Origin: Toxorhynchites rutilus septentrionalis
Lineage: Eukaryota > Arthropoda > Insecta > Diptera > Culicidae
Length of the DNA stretch: 64,000 nt
Direction of reading: 5' to 3'
Assembly (NCBI RefSeq): GCF_029784135.1
Contig: NC_073746.1
Span: 245,088,307-245,152,306 of the forward strand
In this document: positions 32,868 through 43,803 of the stretch, piece after piece
Position numbering within the stretch: the first letter of the stretch is position 1
Layout: the number at the start of each line of letters is the position of its first letter
The notes under the pieces: generated by a model
What the model was told of the DNA's origin: nothing
Databases searched by the model: none
Seen by the model: only the letters and a program-made list of their open reading frames with translations
Translations under genes and position numbers: made by a program

Positions 32868-33640
32868 GACCCGGCAAACGTCGTCCCGCCCAAAATTTAT
32901 TTTTCGTTATCACATCCACGTTTTCTTACTAAGCGCACGTTCATGGGTCCAATCGCAGAATCGTTTATTGATTGATCTTCTAATCTACCCTTTTAAATTA
33001 CCTTTTACTATAAAATTCCTAGTACTTCTACCAAAACTCGACATTTTAATATCAGATTATTTTCAGGCACGATTCTCGTTCAAGATTTTTCAACCACTTG
33101 CAAATAACATGTTTCTCCGTTACTTTACATGCCAAATTTGGTTTTATTTACTAGATTAATTCTCGAGAAATGTAGAAATTTGTGTTTCATTTCTATGGCA
33201 GCCCCCCCTAAAAGTAGAGGGAGGGGTATCTAACCACCATAGAATCATTTATTGCATTCTAAAACCTCCATATGCCTAATTTGGTTTCATTTACTTGATT
33301 AATTCTCGAGCAATGCAAAATTAATTGTTTCATTTGTATGGCAGCCCCCCTAAGAGAGGGGAGAGCGGTATCTAACCACCATAGACATAGAAACATTTAT
33401 TGCATCCAAAAGTTTCCATATGTCTAATTTGGTTTAATTTTTTTGATTAATTCTCGAGTAATGCAAAAATTTGTATTTCATTTGTATGGCGCCCCCCACC
33501 TTAGAGAGAGGGGGAAGGGTATCTAACAACCATAGAATCATTTATTGCACCCTAAAAACTCCACACGGCAAATTTCGTTTCATTTGCTTGATTAATTCTC
33601 GAGAAATATAGAAATTTGTGTTTCATTTCTATGGCAGCCA
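32868..33640 (+). repeat. Dispersed repeat D (TAGCTGACCCGG family)
   Basis: Starts TAGCTGACCCGGCAAACGTC at about 32872 and includes the tandem array at 33129-33640. An inverted, shorter copy is at 35724-36262, with matching leader, CTTACTA..GCGCACG region and tail. The superfamily is not recognised with certainty. Confidence 0.75.
33129..33640 (+). repeat. Tandem repeat, unit about 145 bp, 3.5 copies
   Basis: Units start near 33129, 33272, 33420 and 33567. Each has TTGATTAATTCTCGAG, then TTCATTTCTATGGCAGCC, a C-run, an AGAGGG block and TCTAACCACCATAGAA. Copies are 80-90 percent alike by eye. Confidence 0.85.
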
Positions 33641-34306
33641 ACGAGAAAATGATGAATAACTTTCTCCCCAACCTAATATTTCCTGTCATCGTACGTAGGA
33701 TTTTTTTCGAAATATTGATTTTTGACGAAATGGCGACATTTTTTTTTAAAAAATGCGTTGCGTTTTTGCCTCAAAAATCGAGACAAAAACATTCACAAAA
33801 ATTTTGTTTTACAAAATATAAAAAAAACCTAGGAATCTGAGAAAAACTATTTCATCAGAATCAGATGGACCGTTCCAGAGATAGAACTCTCACCAGTTTG
33901 CAAAACCTAGTTTCGAGAAAAACGCGTTTTTAAATTTTGAATCAGCGCATCTTACGCAAAGACTTAGGTCCACTAATTGGGTTGTAACTTTGGAACGGAG
34001 TATCGGATTAACCTGGGACATAAACTACAGTAAAGTAGGCATCCCAGAAAACATTTTAGGCCCGAATTTTTTAAAATTTTTTCAAGTTTTCATAGTGTAC
34101 CACCCCCTTAAGAGTAACTAAGAGCTGTAGAAAAACAACTGGGGAGATTGATTAAAAGCTACTAAAACTACGCAGCTTCAAACTTTGAGTTCGATTTACT
34201 CGAAATCTTAATTATGTTACATAGTCCGATCTGACTGAACACCGACCAATTGTAAACAGCAAGGTAAGTGGGGGTAATTTGGATCCTCTAAGCAAATCAC
34301 CTAGTA

Positions 34307-34520
34307 CAGGGATTCTCAAAGTGGTCCATATCGACCCCTTGGGATCGATATATTTTCTCAGGGGTCGACATAAACGAAAGCTGAGTTTGAGGGTCGACGA
34401 GATCAACCTCTATGAAAACTTTCGTCAACCCGTCACCCAGATATGGGTGACACTTTCTTCGTTCAAATTGAATAGGATTTTAAAAAGGAATTTGATAGAA
34501 TAGCCACCTAAGTGTATCTA
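34307..34520. mobile_element. hAT-like element fragment (left end)
   Basis: CAGGGATTCTCAAAGTGGTC resembles hAT termini. The following 120 bp (AGGGGTCGACATAAACGAA, GAGGGTCGACGA) match 48386-48500. No right end is found. Confidence 0.55.
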
Positions 34521-34753
34521 TAGGATGTGTAGAAAAATAATAAAATTGTAACCATATCATTACAATGTTTATACTATGCTTTTTAATAATTTATAATGCG
34601 GATGGTTTGTACTGCAGCTTTTTGCGAAACCCATATAATATGACTTTGGCATGTGTTATCGTTGTCAATTCATCTTCAAATTAAATAAAACATTGCTAGA
34701 TCATATGAAAGTTGTCTGAAAACTAAGTTTGATCTTCATTTAATAATTTATCC

Positions 34754-35060
34754 GCAAATTGGGCTCCGCTTCTTCTTCTTCTTTAATGGCGTTCACGTTC
34801 CCTGTGGAACTTTTGCCGTCTCAACGTATGCATTAACTAGCGTCATTTAGTAATACTAAGTTGAGATTTCTTCAGCCAAATAACACGCCTTGAATGTATT
34901 CCGAGGGGCAAGCTCTAGGATACGCGTGACCACAGTGCAAGTCGAAGGAAATTTCTTTGACGAAAAATCCCTCCGACCAGAACGGGAATCGAACCCGAAC
35001 ACCCGGCATAATAATGTGAGACGCCTAACCTCTCGGCCACGGGTGCAAATTGGGCTCCGC
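34754..35060 (-). mobile_element. tRNA-derived SINE with perfect 16-bp target duplication
   Basis: On the minus strand: a tRNA-like head with GTGGCCGAGAGG (A box) and GGTTCGATTCC (B box) after a long variable arm, a body of about 190 nt, and a GAAGAAGAAG tail. GCAAATTGGGCTCCGC flanks it exactly (34754-34769 and 35045-35060). The same family is at 48805. The head resembles a leucine/serine-type tRNA but is not a tRNA gene. Confidence 0.92.
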
Positions 35061-35723
35061 AAGAAACGCAAAAAGGTCGCTTTGGGTGACGAACGTAATA
35101 ATTAAAAATATTTTTTTTGAAACTATCAAGATATGTAAAAATTGTTCTAAGGGAACCAACTTGTTTAAAAAATGACTAATATTTTAGTAGAAAGTATTAT
35201 TGTTGTACTTCAATTACATTGAAAATTTTATGTGGGTTGATTTGGTCATTGTTGTGGATGATATAAATGGGTGTGTTTCATCGAAAAAACATACTTATGT
35301 TTATGTATAGTATTCAGGATAATATTTCAATCAGTAACAGTGTTCCAGGATTGATACTAGGTATCTTGGCCAGGAGCCAGACCAGAAGAATTGCATTGAG
35401 ACCATACAGGTGCCTTTTTCAGCAACAAAATTTTAAGGCACAAAAGGATAGTGTTACTCAACATGTAGCATACCCTAGATATTCGGTGACAATGATTGTT
35501 GAATGTGACATTTTAGGCGTTTCATGAATCCGCCAAACCGACCCGGCTGAGCGAGTTTTGAGATTGGACGGATGAGTAAGTTTATTTTTCTCTGCCAATT
35601 CAAATGCCATTATCCGGGAAATGTGACGGAAATGTGAATTATGTGACGTCAAACACATATAGCTGATTTTGCAGGTCGAGAATATGATTGACCATCTCCA
35701 GTTCCTGTTGAGGTGAAAAACGT
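35061..35723. other. No gene seen
   Basis: Spacer without supported features. Confidence 0.5.
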
Positions 35724-36262
35724 TGTGGGGCTGCCATACAAATTAAACACAAATTTCTACATTACTCGGGAATTAATCAAGCAAATTAAACGAAATTAGG
35801 CATATGGAGGTTTTAGGGTGTAATAAATATTTCTATGGTGGTTAGACTCTCAGCACAAGTGCTGTTATTCCATTTGGTGTTCGCGCTACCGAAATTGATC
35901 TTTGCTCGAAACTGGAAATGGAATTTAATATGATGAAACGCACTCCTAAATCTTCTTCTATCTATACCAATAAAAAAGTATCGCCGAATGTGTTGATAAG
36001 AGCAGAGCTCGAGGAATTAATTGTCCGATTTAGGGCTGTCTTTATTCTATCATATTTTCTGTATAAAACATTTATTTCATGTAACGGAGTAGTCATGTAA
36101 ATACTAGGGATTTTATCGTAAAAGGTAAATTCAACGGGGTTGAATAGACGATGAATAAATGAACAGTTCTGCGATTGGACCCATGAACTTGCTCATAGTA
36201 AGAAAACGTGAATGTTTGAATGTATTGATAACAAAAAACAAATTTTGGGCAGGACGAAGTTG
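35724..36262 (-). repeat. Dispersed repeat D, inverted copy
   Basis: Reverse-oriented match to 32868-33290: GGGCTGCCATACAAATTAAA at the start and the complement of the CGTCCTGCCC leader at about 36247. Only one 145-bp unit remains. An unrelated 90-bp segment near 35850-35940 interrupts it. Confidence 0.7.
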
Positions 36263-36922
36263 AATAATGAAAACTCCGATATTCTTTAGGGTATACCCTT
36301 CCGTGTAACAACATTTATAGGTATCAGTAAATTTAGTTTTTAAAATGGTGTTTGGAATTCGGGTCTAAACGATTTTTCATCACGTATTCTTTTTTCATTT
36401 TTTCGCATTGGCACAGACTGTACAAAATATCAAAGTGTGAAGGTGAAGATGATATGTAGTGATGTGTGTGTGGTGATAGCAATTGTACAGGTTAATTTGT
36501 GTTTTATATTTATGAAATATTCAATTACGGAAAAAATTAAATTATATCTTTAATACGACCATGTTGTTGCCAGGTTCGTTTTTTCTGTATTTGAAAACAG
36601 TATTATTATGTGGCTCAATACTAGAGATAGGTAGATAGATCGAATTGTAAATGTGTAATAAACTAAACTTTTTAACAGATTCCTTCTTTGATTATTTATA
36701 TGAAAAAAAAATGGAAAACAGACCTGTGTCTGAATTTGAGATTGTGTACACTGCTGCTAGGAACCCCGATTAACCCATCAACTCGATTGTTTTTTTCTGT
36801 TCAAAAACAAATGCGTGATAAAGAAAACAGAGTACGATACACATATACATTTTTATTTATAAAAATCTAGAAACCAATTTGGAAAACCAAGCCTGTGTGT
36901 CTCTGTCAAGAACCAAAGTGTT
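36263..36922. repeat. Spacer containing a copy of the 23118 repeat
   Basis: 36382-36632 is the weak match described at 23073-23555. The rest is AT-rich with no gene. Confidence 0.4.
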
Positions 36923-37985
36923 GAGTACTTTTAGTACTAAAAGGAATCTCTCTACACACTACGTCTATGTGTGTAGAGAAATTCTCTATATGAGATATTC
37001 CTATTGTTATAAGGTATAAAAATACAGCTTCGATAATAACTCTTGCCATGTTATGTACCACAGAACTCTAATAGCTTGCCTCACTCCACTTCTGTTTAGA
37101 GATAAGTTGTTGCGGTATGGAGTACTTTTCTTGTATAGTATCCCTTTACACACTAGAAATAACACGTGTGTAGAGCAATACCTTACACGAGATTTACTCA
37201 CTATGTACTTGAATTCCGTAAAACCACACTGTTGTTGATAATGCTCGCATGACAAAACAAAACCAAAACCTCGCAGATCTGCAGATCTAATGATGTTGAC
37301 CAGATCCCACTAAAAGTTCACCCGATTTCACTTCTTCTCAAACGTAACATTATAGGCAATCTGTTGCAGTGTTGAGTACTTCTCCTGTATGGAATCCCTT
37401 TACACTCTAGGAACACGTATTCTTGTACTAAACGTACCAACTTGTTGTGTTGTGTAAGACCACATCGTTCATCTATACAAGACAGCAGAACAATTCATAG
37501 AACCGAACCACTTTGTGCACTTTTTGAGACCACAATTGTAAGTCATTTTGTTGACTACACAATAATTGAAGATAACCTCATTCTACTTCTGTTTGGATAA
37601 AAGGTGGTATGTAAAGATCGACGTATTGAAAACTTCTCTTGTACGGTATTCCTATGCACACTATTGGGAGCACGTGTGTAGAGCAATACCTTACACTAGA
37701 TGTACCCACTTCTTGAATTGTGTCAGGCCACTGCTGCGCTGGTAAAACACCTTACGTGCCAGTGGAGAATATCATGAAGACCGTAGCAGTATGATAGATA
37801 TGATCTTGTGACGAACCGTTATTTCCAGTGCGCAATGTCCCACTCGTAGATCTGTGGTCCACAAACAAATCTCGTTCAATTTAGATACAAGATAATTGGC
37901 GTGTTGACTACTTCTCCTGTACGGTATCCCTCTACACACTAGAAAGAACACGTGTGTAGAGCAATACCTTACACGAGATGTACCC
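36923..37985 (+). repeat. Hairpin array 2 (five hairpins)
   Basis: Hairpins at about 36923-37002, 37120-37199, 37374-37440 (3' arm lost), 37628-37707 and 37906-37985. The second to fifth are spaced 254, 254 and 278 bp apart. A typical unit reads TACGGTATCCCTCTACACAC, a loop of about ten bases, then GTGTGTAGAGCAATACCTTA. The outer arms TACTTCTC and GAGATGTA also pair. The unit is homologous to array 1 in reverse orientation, including a shared CCCACTTCTTGAATTGT block after the hairpin. No coding frame follows the repeats. Confidence 0.8.
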
Positions 37986-39044
37986 ATTACATGTGTTGTG
38001 GAGGACCACTGCCGCGCTGATTAAACTCGTCACATGTTAAATGATGATGATCTTCCAGAGAAATAAAAGACGTTACAGTCTCCTTACGGCTAGAAATTGT
38101 AGAACACGGACACTAGTTTGTCCCTTCTCATCGATGGTTTTGCTCGACTAAATCTTGACGATTTCTCCTGAGAACAATCCGAAAAAAACAACTTAACAGC
38201 GAGAAATTTAAGGGACTAATACCAATCGATATTGTCCATTCATTGATATACATAATAAATTTGAACAATCGAGATAGATTCTTCTATAATTTGGGAATAA
38301 AACAATTACCTGTGTTAGCGATGACCGTTCGATGAGCACGCATGACGATTTTAAAATGATGGGTATCCCAAAATACAAGTTATAGCCTGGCACTTTTCAT
38401 TGTCTCCTCCCATAGAACATAGCACATCAACAATTGTCTCTTTTTTCTTTACTTCATTGTTGGACACAATTCGATAGGCGGCAATTGATATTCCGTTGTT
38501 TAAGATAATTCCTCTCTCTTTCTTCCTGTGCCGTAATGATTCTCTTTCGCACAGTTTCTGTTCCTTCGTTAAGTGTGGATGCTGTTTTTGTCACGGTTGC
38601 TCAACCGGACGCACGGAATTCAGATAAAATGTAGTATACCGAGGGGGCTATTTCCCAAAAATCCTGATCTTCGAGAAATGTCTACAGATCCTGAGTGAGA
38701 GTAATTTTTTTTTCGAGAAATACAATTTTAATTCTTGTTTACCAACGATAATGTTGATTGTTTTCTTAAAGCAGTATTCTAGTCTAGAAAATTGGAAAAA
38801 TAAAAAAAACAGGAAGTGGGTTATATCTATGGTATAATCGCAAGGGTGACGTAGGACTATCGTTGATTTAGAGATAATTTGTTTGAAGTTGAATCTAAAT
38901 CCATTCTGAATGAATGAATAAATGAATATTTGGGGGACTTCGAAAACGAGAGCGTTACGTTGGAGGCACAAGGTTTTATGCATCCAATATAGGATACGAA
39001 AAACCTTGTTCTGAAGAATAATCTTCAGAAGCTAACCTGCTAAC
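37986..39044. other. No gene seen
   Basis: About 1 kb spacer; a 111-codon minus-strand frame (38648-38983) has no recognised feature. Confidence 0.5.
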
Positions 39045-40110
39045 TGTACTTGATTGACAAATCACAAACCCAAATGTATTATATGGATATTTTATGGATA
39101 GAAAACATTAAAATAAACTCTTTCACATGAATGTATTTTTAAATTCCCAGAGGAACTGGCAGATTATTTTCCAGCAATGATTAGATCTTTCCGGAACTTT
39201 CTCGATGCTGAATGGCATCCAAACGGAAAGAATTCTGCGCGTGTATGTGTCGATCCTTCGCCGTCCACCTCCTCCAGCACGTTAGGCAACGATGTTGTCT
39301 TGTCGATGTCCTCACGAAAAATGAATGTGTCTCACCACCAGAATATCGCTTAAGTATGCTTTTTGTGTGTGATTGAATCGAGAGAAGGTGTGGTTTACGA
39401 TGGCAATTTGGAAGGCAAACTAGAGGGGGAATGAACTCTCTGAGCTCGGAACTTTCGGCGACTGAGCAATAATCGATTGCGGGCGCATACAATATTGGAT
39501 ACGGAAATATCCTACTGATGGGGAACAATAATCTTCAGAAGCTATCCTGTTAATTGCGATTGATTGAAAAATCACAAAACCAAATGTATTTGGTCACAGT
39601 GTTACATGGATAGAAAACATTCAAATAAACTCTTTCTGTATTTTTAAATTCCCAGAGGAACTGGCAGATTGTTTTCAGTAACGATTAGATATTTCCACAT
39701 TATCCTCGATACTGGAAGCCCACCAGTGGTTAATACTAACTCGATAACCACCTGTTAATAGTACTTGATTGAAACATATTTGGTCACAGTGTTACATGGA
39801 TAGAAAACATTCAAATAAACTCTTTCACATGAATGTATTTTTAAATTCCCAGAGGAACTGGCAGATTATTTTCAGTAACGATTAGATATTTCCACATTTT
39901 TCTCGATACTGGAAGCCCACCAGTGGTTAATACTAACTCGATAACCACCTGTTAATGGTACTTGATTGAAAAATATTTGGTCACAGTGTTATATGGATAG
40001 AAAACATTCAAATAAACTCTTTCACATGAATGTATTTTTAAATTCCCAGAGGAACTGGCAGATTATTTTCCGGATCTTTCTCGATACTGAATGGCATCCA
40101 AACGGAAAGA
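39045..40110. repeat. Degenerate tandem repeat, unit about 195 bp
   Basis: The block TTTTTAAATTCCCAGAGGAA occurs near 39137, 39643, 39838 and 40036, with TGGATAGAAAACATTCAAAT upstream and TGGTTAATACTAACTCGATA downstream in the full units. Two neighbouring units (39590-39970) are almost identical. The flanking copies at 39130 and 40030 share a GGCATCCAAACGGAAAGAATT extension. Confidence 0.85.
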
Positions 40111-40375
40111 ATTCCGCGCGTGTATGTGTGTGTGTGTAGCGGCTGCTTCGAGATCTTCCCGGGGAACCGTTTGTGGCATCACTCTCCTCCTGATGGATTC
40201 CCTTCTGGCCTAAGGTGCACAAACAGGCTCTTGGTGACACCGATCATCCGCGCTTTCATGATAAACGAAGAGCTTCACCACAACAGCGACAACATGCTCC
40301 AATCGCTGTTCAATTTGAACTGAGTGGATTTCCGAGCGGTGCTCGCTTATATACCGATTGGTGATTTCAAAAGCC
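40111..40375 (-). promoter_or_regulatory. TATA-containing leader of the repeat family
   Basis: On the minus strand GGTATATAAGCGAGC (about 40347-40361) is a good TATA box. It is followed about 30 nt later by a region reading into the repeat at 39045-40110. Downstream ATGs open only very short frames. It looks like a promoter attached to the dispersed repeat; a decayed gene or a transcribed non-coding repeat is possible. A (TG)n run lies at about 40122-40137. Confidence 0.45.
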
Positions 40376-40849
40376 TGTTTTGAAAGCAATTTTAAGACTA
40401 TTGAAACAAGTTTTTGGATCAAAAAGTAGCAAGTATAGAACGCGTAGACATTTTATCTTTCGAATGAAGTGTTTATCATACCATTTCGTTCAGTTTATCA
40501 TACCAAAAGCACCACGATTCAAGATCCACAACATTACACATCGAGTCTCCAAAATTATGTTGACCGCTCACTGGCAGGAGCATGACTGGGTTATAGAAAT
40601 TGCAAATATTCTCCACGGTATTCGTTCACATGTATGCATTTCGAGTAACTGATTCGTTGTGGTATTCGCAGTTGCTCCTTATTGACGGTACGGGTATGTA
40701 AGCATAAAAATAGGAAGAACAAATATATGGGAGAATGGGAATGCTTCTAATTCTAATCCATAATGATGTACCGTTCTAAAGGTTGCGTTTTCTTTGCTTA
40801 CCATAAAATGGTGTTTTATGTGGCTTTTCGTGATTGGCGATCTACTACA
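40376..40849. other. No gene seen
   Basis: Spacer; no recognised features. Confidence 0.45.
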
Positions 40850-41065
40850 ACAATGGTTTTCAACCTTTTTTGTTCAATTTCCCCCTTTACGAAAATTAAT
40901 ACCAGTGCTTCACCCCTATCAGTATTTTGTAAGAAAGTGCTACAATCAGTAAAGTAATGTGAGAATACAAACGGTTTTCAAATTATGTTCGTAACAAGTT
41001 TGATTCTATATTGTATATTTCTATATTGTATCTGATTACAGAAAAGGTATATAATATAATAATAA

Positions 41066-42627
41066 TACACTCTGTCTAATTTCTATAAGACCACCAAGAT
41101 TCTATTTCGTTGCAATACAAACAATTAGAATTTCAACAAGATACATTCATACATTGTTGAATGCTTAGAATGAAGTATATTTAACGTCAATTTCGTTCAA
41201 AAGAGTTGCTTGTTTATTTATTGTGCTTAAATATCATAATTTCAGCTGTCCAGTTTCTATAAGACCACTTCAAAATTCATAAGTATTATCAATGAAAAAC
41301 TCAAAACGATCGCCTGATTTACATGTCAATAATTGGCAACCTTGCCATTTCGGCTAAAAACCTGGAAAACTCGTGTTAGAATACTATTCACCAAATTCTG
41401 CTAAACGGATTTCTCGATATTTATCCATGTTTCCGAAATTGCGATCTTGAGTTCTTTAATTGTCGTGTACCGTTTTCCCTCAGTGTAGTTTCTGCGTATA
41501 AGAATCCCCCTAAGATTTTCAACAGGATTCAAGTCTGGAGAGCGAACCGGCCAGTCAAAAAAAAAAGTTTTTGGTCCTTAATCCATTGCTTAGTTTCCTT
41601 GCTGGTTTGAATAGTAGCATTGTTTTGCTGAAATGTGATTTTTTTTGTGACGATATCCACGCAAAAACTGTAGGAAAGAGGATTCCAGAACATGTATTTA
41701 ATCCATGAATGATGTGAAAGCTATCTAGAGCTTTCCGGTTGCACAGAATCCCACCCAAACAATGCAAAGAGTCTCTAAATTCCTGTTTGAAAAATACTGT
41801 TCTTTCTTACGTAAATCACGACAGTATCACTTGAATCCATCAGTACCATCCAAATTAAACTTTTTTTCGTCATTGAACATAACCTTTACATTGAAGAACT
41901 TTTCGTTATGGTATATGGCAAAATGTATTTTTTGGAAACATTTTGTGTCATACCATACCATGCCCCACTGTCGGTCCAGGTGAGCTTTGGCAAAGCTCAG
42001 ACATCTTCCGATGTGAGATGGTGTGAGATGAGGAGCTTTAACCTTTTAAGCCCTCTTCATGTGAGGATTTTCCACCAAAACTTGACGAATTGTCACCCAG
42101 TAACATTTAAATTGAAACATTGCCTTATTTTCATAAGCGATTTTGAGGTATTCGAAGCTGTTATAGCTATTTATCGCTTATCCCGGTCAGAGAGCTTCGA
42201 TTTACGTGGGGCTCTCTCCTCCTTACCGTATCCTTGAGGATTCGACAAATAATTGAGCACTACTTGATGGGATCGCCCAATCCGACGAGCAATTTCTCTG
42301 ATACCAACATTTTCTTGGTGAAATGCATCGATTTGTCTTTCTTCTCTCTTCTTTCACTTTTCCCTTCGGCATTTTCCAGATTTATTGATCAAAACAACTA
42401 AATTAAAGGAAAATGTAAATGGTCTTACAGAAACTTGACACTTGAAAAATACAAAAACATTCGTTTACGCTCAGCGCTTGCACACACACACACATATATG
42501 AAAATCATGCAGTGTATGGTAGTCACCAATATTTACCCACTAGAATATAAATTGAAGCATTGTTTGTTTACAATGACACAAAGCAGCAAGATCATCACCT
42601 GGTCTTATAGAAGTTGGACAGAGCGTA
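41066..42627 (-). mobile_element. Tc1-like element, 1.56 kb
   Basis: The terminal repeats are CACTCTGTCTAATTTCTATA at 41068 and, on the complement from 42625, CGCTCTGTCCAACTTCTATA, both continuing AGACCA. TA duplications flank it (41066-41067, 42626-42627). An inner copy of TTTCTATAAGACCACT near 41260 and of GGTCTTACAGAAACTTG near 42420 shows that each end has a repeated motif, as in IR/DR-type Tc1 ends. It carries a decayed minus-strand transposase and is the same family as 50537-52996. Confidence 0.9.
41460..42382 (-). pseudogene. Tc1-like transposase pseudogene
   Basis: The minus-strand start near 42375 reads MPKGK. A helix-turn-helix region follows, then fragments in different frames: GGILCNRKALDSFHII, FPTVFAWISSQK and a C-terminal FDWPVRSPDLNPVENLRG. 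That last motif is the catalytic glutamate block of Tc1 transposases (SPDLNPIENLW). Several frameshifts make it inactive. Confidence 0.8.
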
Positions 42628-42814
42628 TATATAATAAGTCTGGTAAGTCAGTATGGGACCTGCGCCTGAACGATTTCCGCCAAAATCGTAATTCTTGAGA
42701 AAGTTGTCGAAAAGCACACCTCATGTCTTTGATATCTACCCTGTTACGGTGTTTTGTTCCCATCAGCAGCATTGTAGGAAATCTATATTCACATAAATTC
42801 TACGCAAAAGAAAA

Positions 42815-43752
42815 CAACACTCGTCACCAGGGTTGCCAAGTATAATTTTCAAATATCATAAAGAATAAAAATAAAAATCAGGAAGAAATCAGGATAGCTC
42901 ATATTGAGTTGTCCGGAAAGTTCGCGTTGATTTTTATTCTGCAATCTACATTCTTATTATTATCTTATATTTAAAATATGTTTGTTGTCTTTGTATTTTT
43001 TATGCTGTTTTATGCTGTAGCTGAAATTTTTGCCATCGAAAAAAATTGCAAAATCACCAAATGAGGAAAGCATATCAGCAGTGGATGAATTGTTGAGTTT
43101 TTTTTATTTTGATGTTATTTGATTCGATTATAAATATATTCATTATAATTTCCTCATTAAAGTTGATTTTTCTTCGAATCTGACGAGAAAATGTTACATA
43201 AAACCTTATTATATTGACTTTGAATTCAAAAAGTTTTCCATTGAGTAATATTAACTTTTGAAACGTATTTCCTCGTCAATAACTTTGCGACTACTTGTAC
43301 ATACACATCATATGAGGCAATGTTGTACCTCAACCTAATCTCGTTCTTATTTCTCAAATTCGTCAGATATCCTGGTTTCATGGAATTATCCATCACTGTT
43401 TTGAAAAACATCGAAACATTTGTGTGTATTGAAAATAATTCAAGATTTTTATTTTGGAAAAACTTATTCAGTCGATTCGCAAGGATCATACATATTGATA
43501 AAAATGTTAGGCAAAGTTTTGTATCAAGAGAATTTGATTTAATGTAAGCATAATACATGATCGCACCGGAAAGCCATTACGGCAGTTCTAATTTCCAAAC
43601 AGGAAATCTTTGAAAGGGTTCCAGTATATTTTCACGGTTAATTTTCATTCTGATAAAGTAAAAAGTACAAAAATCAAGATAAATCAGAATCACTTCAGAA
43701 AAATCAGGCAAAATTGAGTGTTTGTCAGGTTATCAGGGAACGTCCCAAAAAG
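42815..43752. repeat. Dispersed repeat C, first copy
   Basis: 43130-43750 matches 59357-59815 (for example CTACTTGTACATACACATCA and AGGTTATCAGGGAACGTCCC). The left edge CAGGGTTGCCAAGT and, in the other copy, the right edge GGTTGGCATCTCG may be its ends. AAAATCAGG-type runs are common inside. No protein recognised. Confidence 0.65.
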
Positions 43753-43803
43753 TCGCCGGCTATTATTTTGAAAAGTTTACGAGAGTTTTCGTGTGCTATC
43801 GCG

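Larger units (their letters stand above)
32751..34111. mobile_element. TTAA-flanked non-autonomous element with nested repeat
   Basis: TTAA occurs exactly at both ends (32751-32754, 34108-34111). Inside, the ends match as inverted repeats: AAAGGGATAGTATACTATGAA on the left and, on the complementary strand of the right, GGGGGTGGTACACTATGAA. A TTAA target site is typical of piggyBac-type elements. No transposase is seen. The interior from about 32868 to 33640 is the dispersed repeat D, apparently inserted into it. Confidence 0.65.
40850..42805. repeat. Dispersed repeat A, second copy, split by a Tc1 insertion
   Basis: Begins AATGGTTTTCAACC like 5527. The match runs to about 41055 and resumes at about 42655 with GGACCTGCGCCTGAACGATT, ending near ACATAAATTCTACGCA. 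The 1.56 kb between is the Tc1-like element. Confidence 0.8.

Noticed and set aside
33129..33640. CRISPR array
   Set aside because: Whole 145-bp units are conserved, without short repeats separated by unique spacers, and the genome is eukaryotic.
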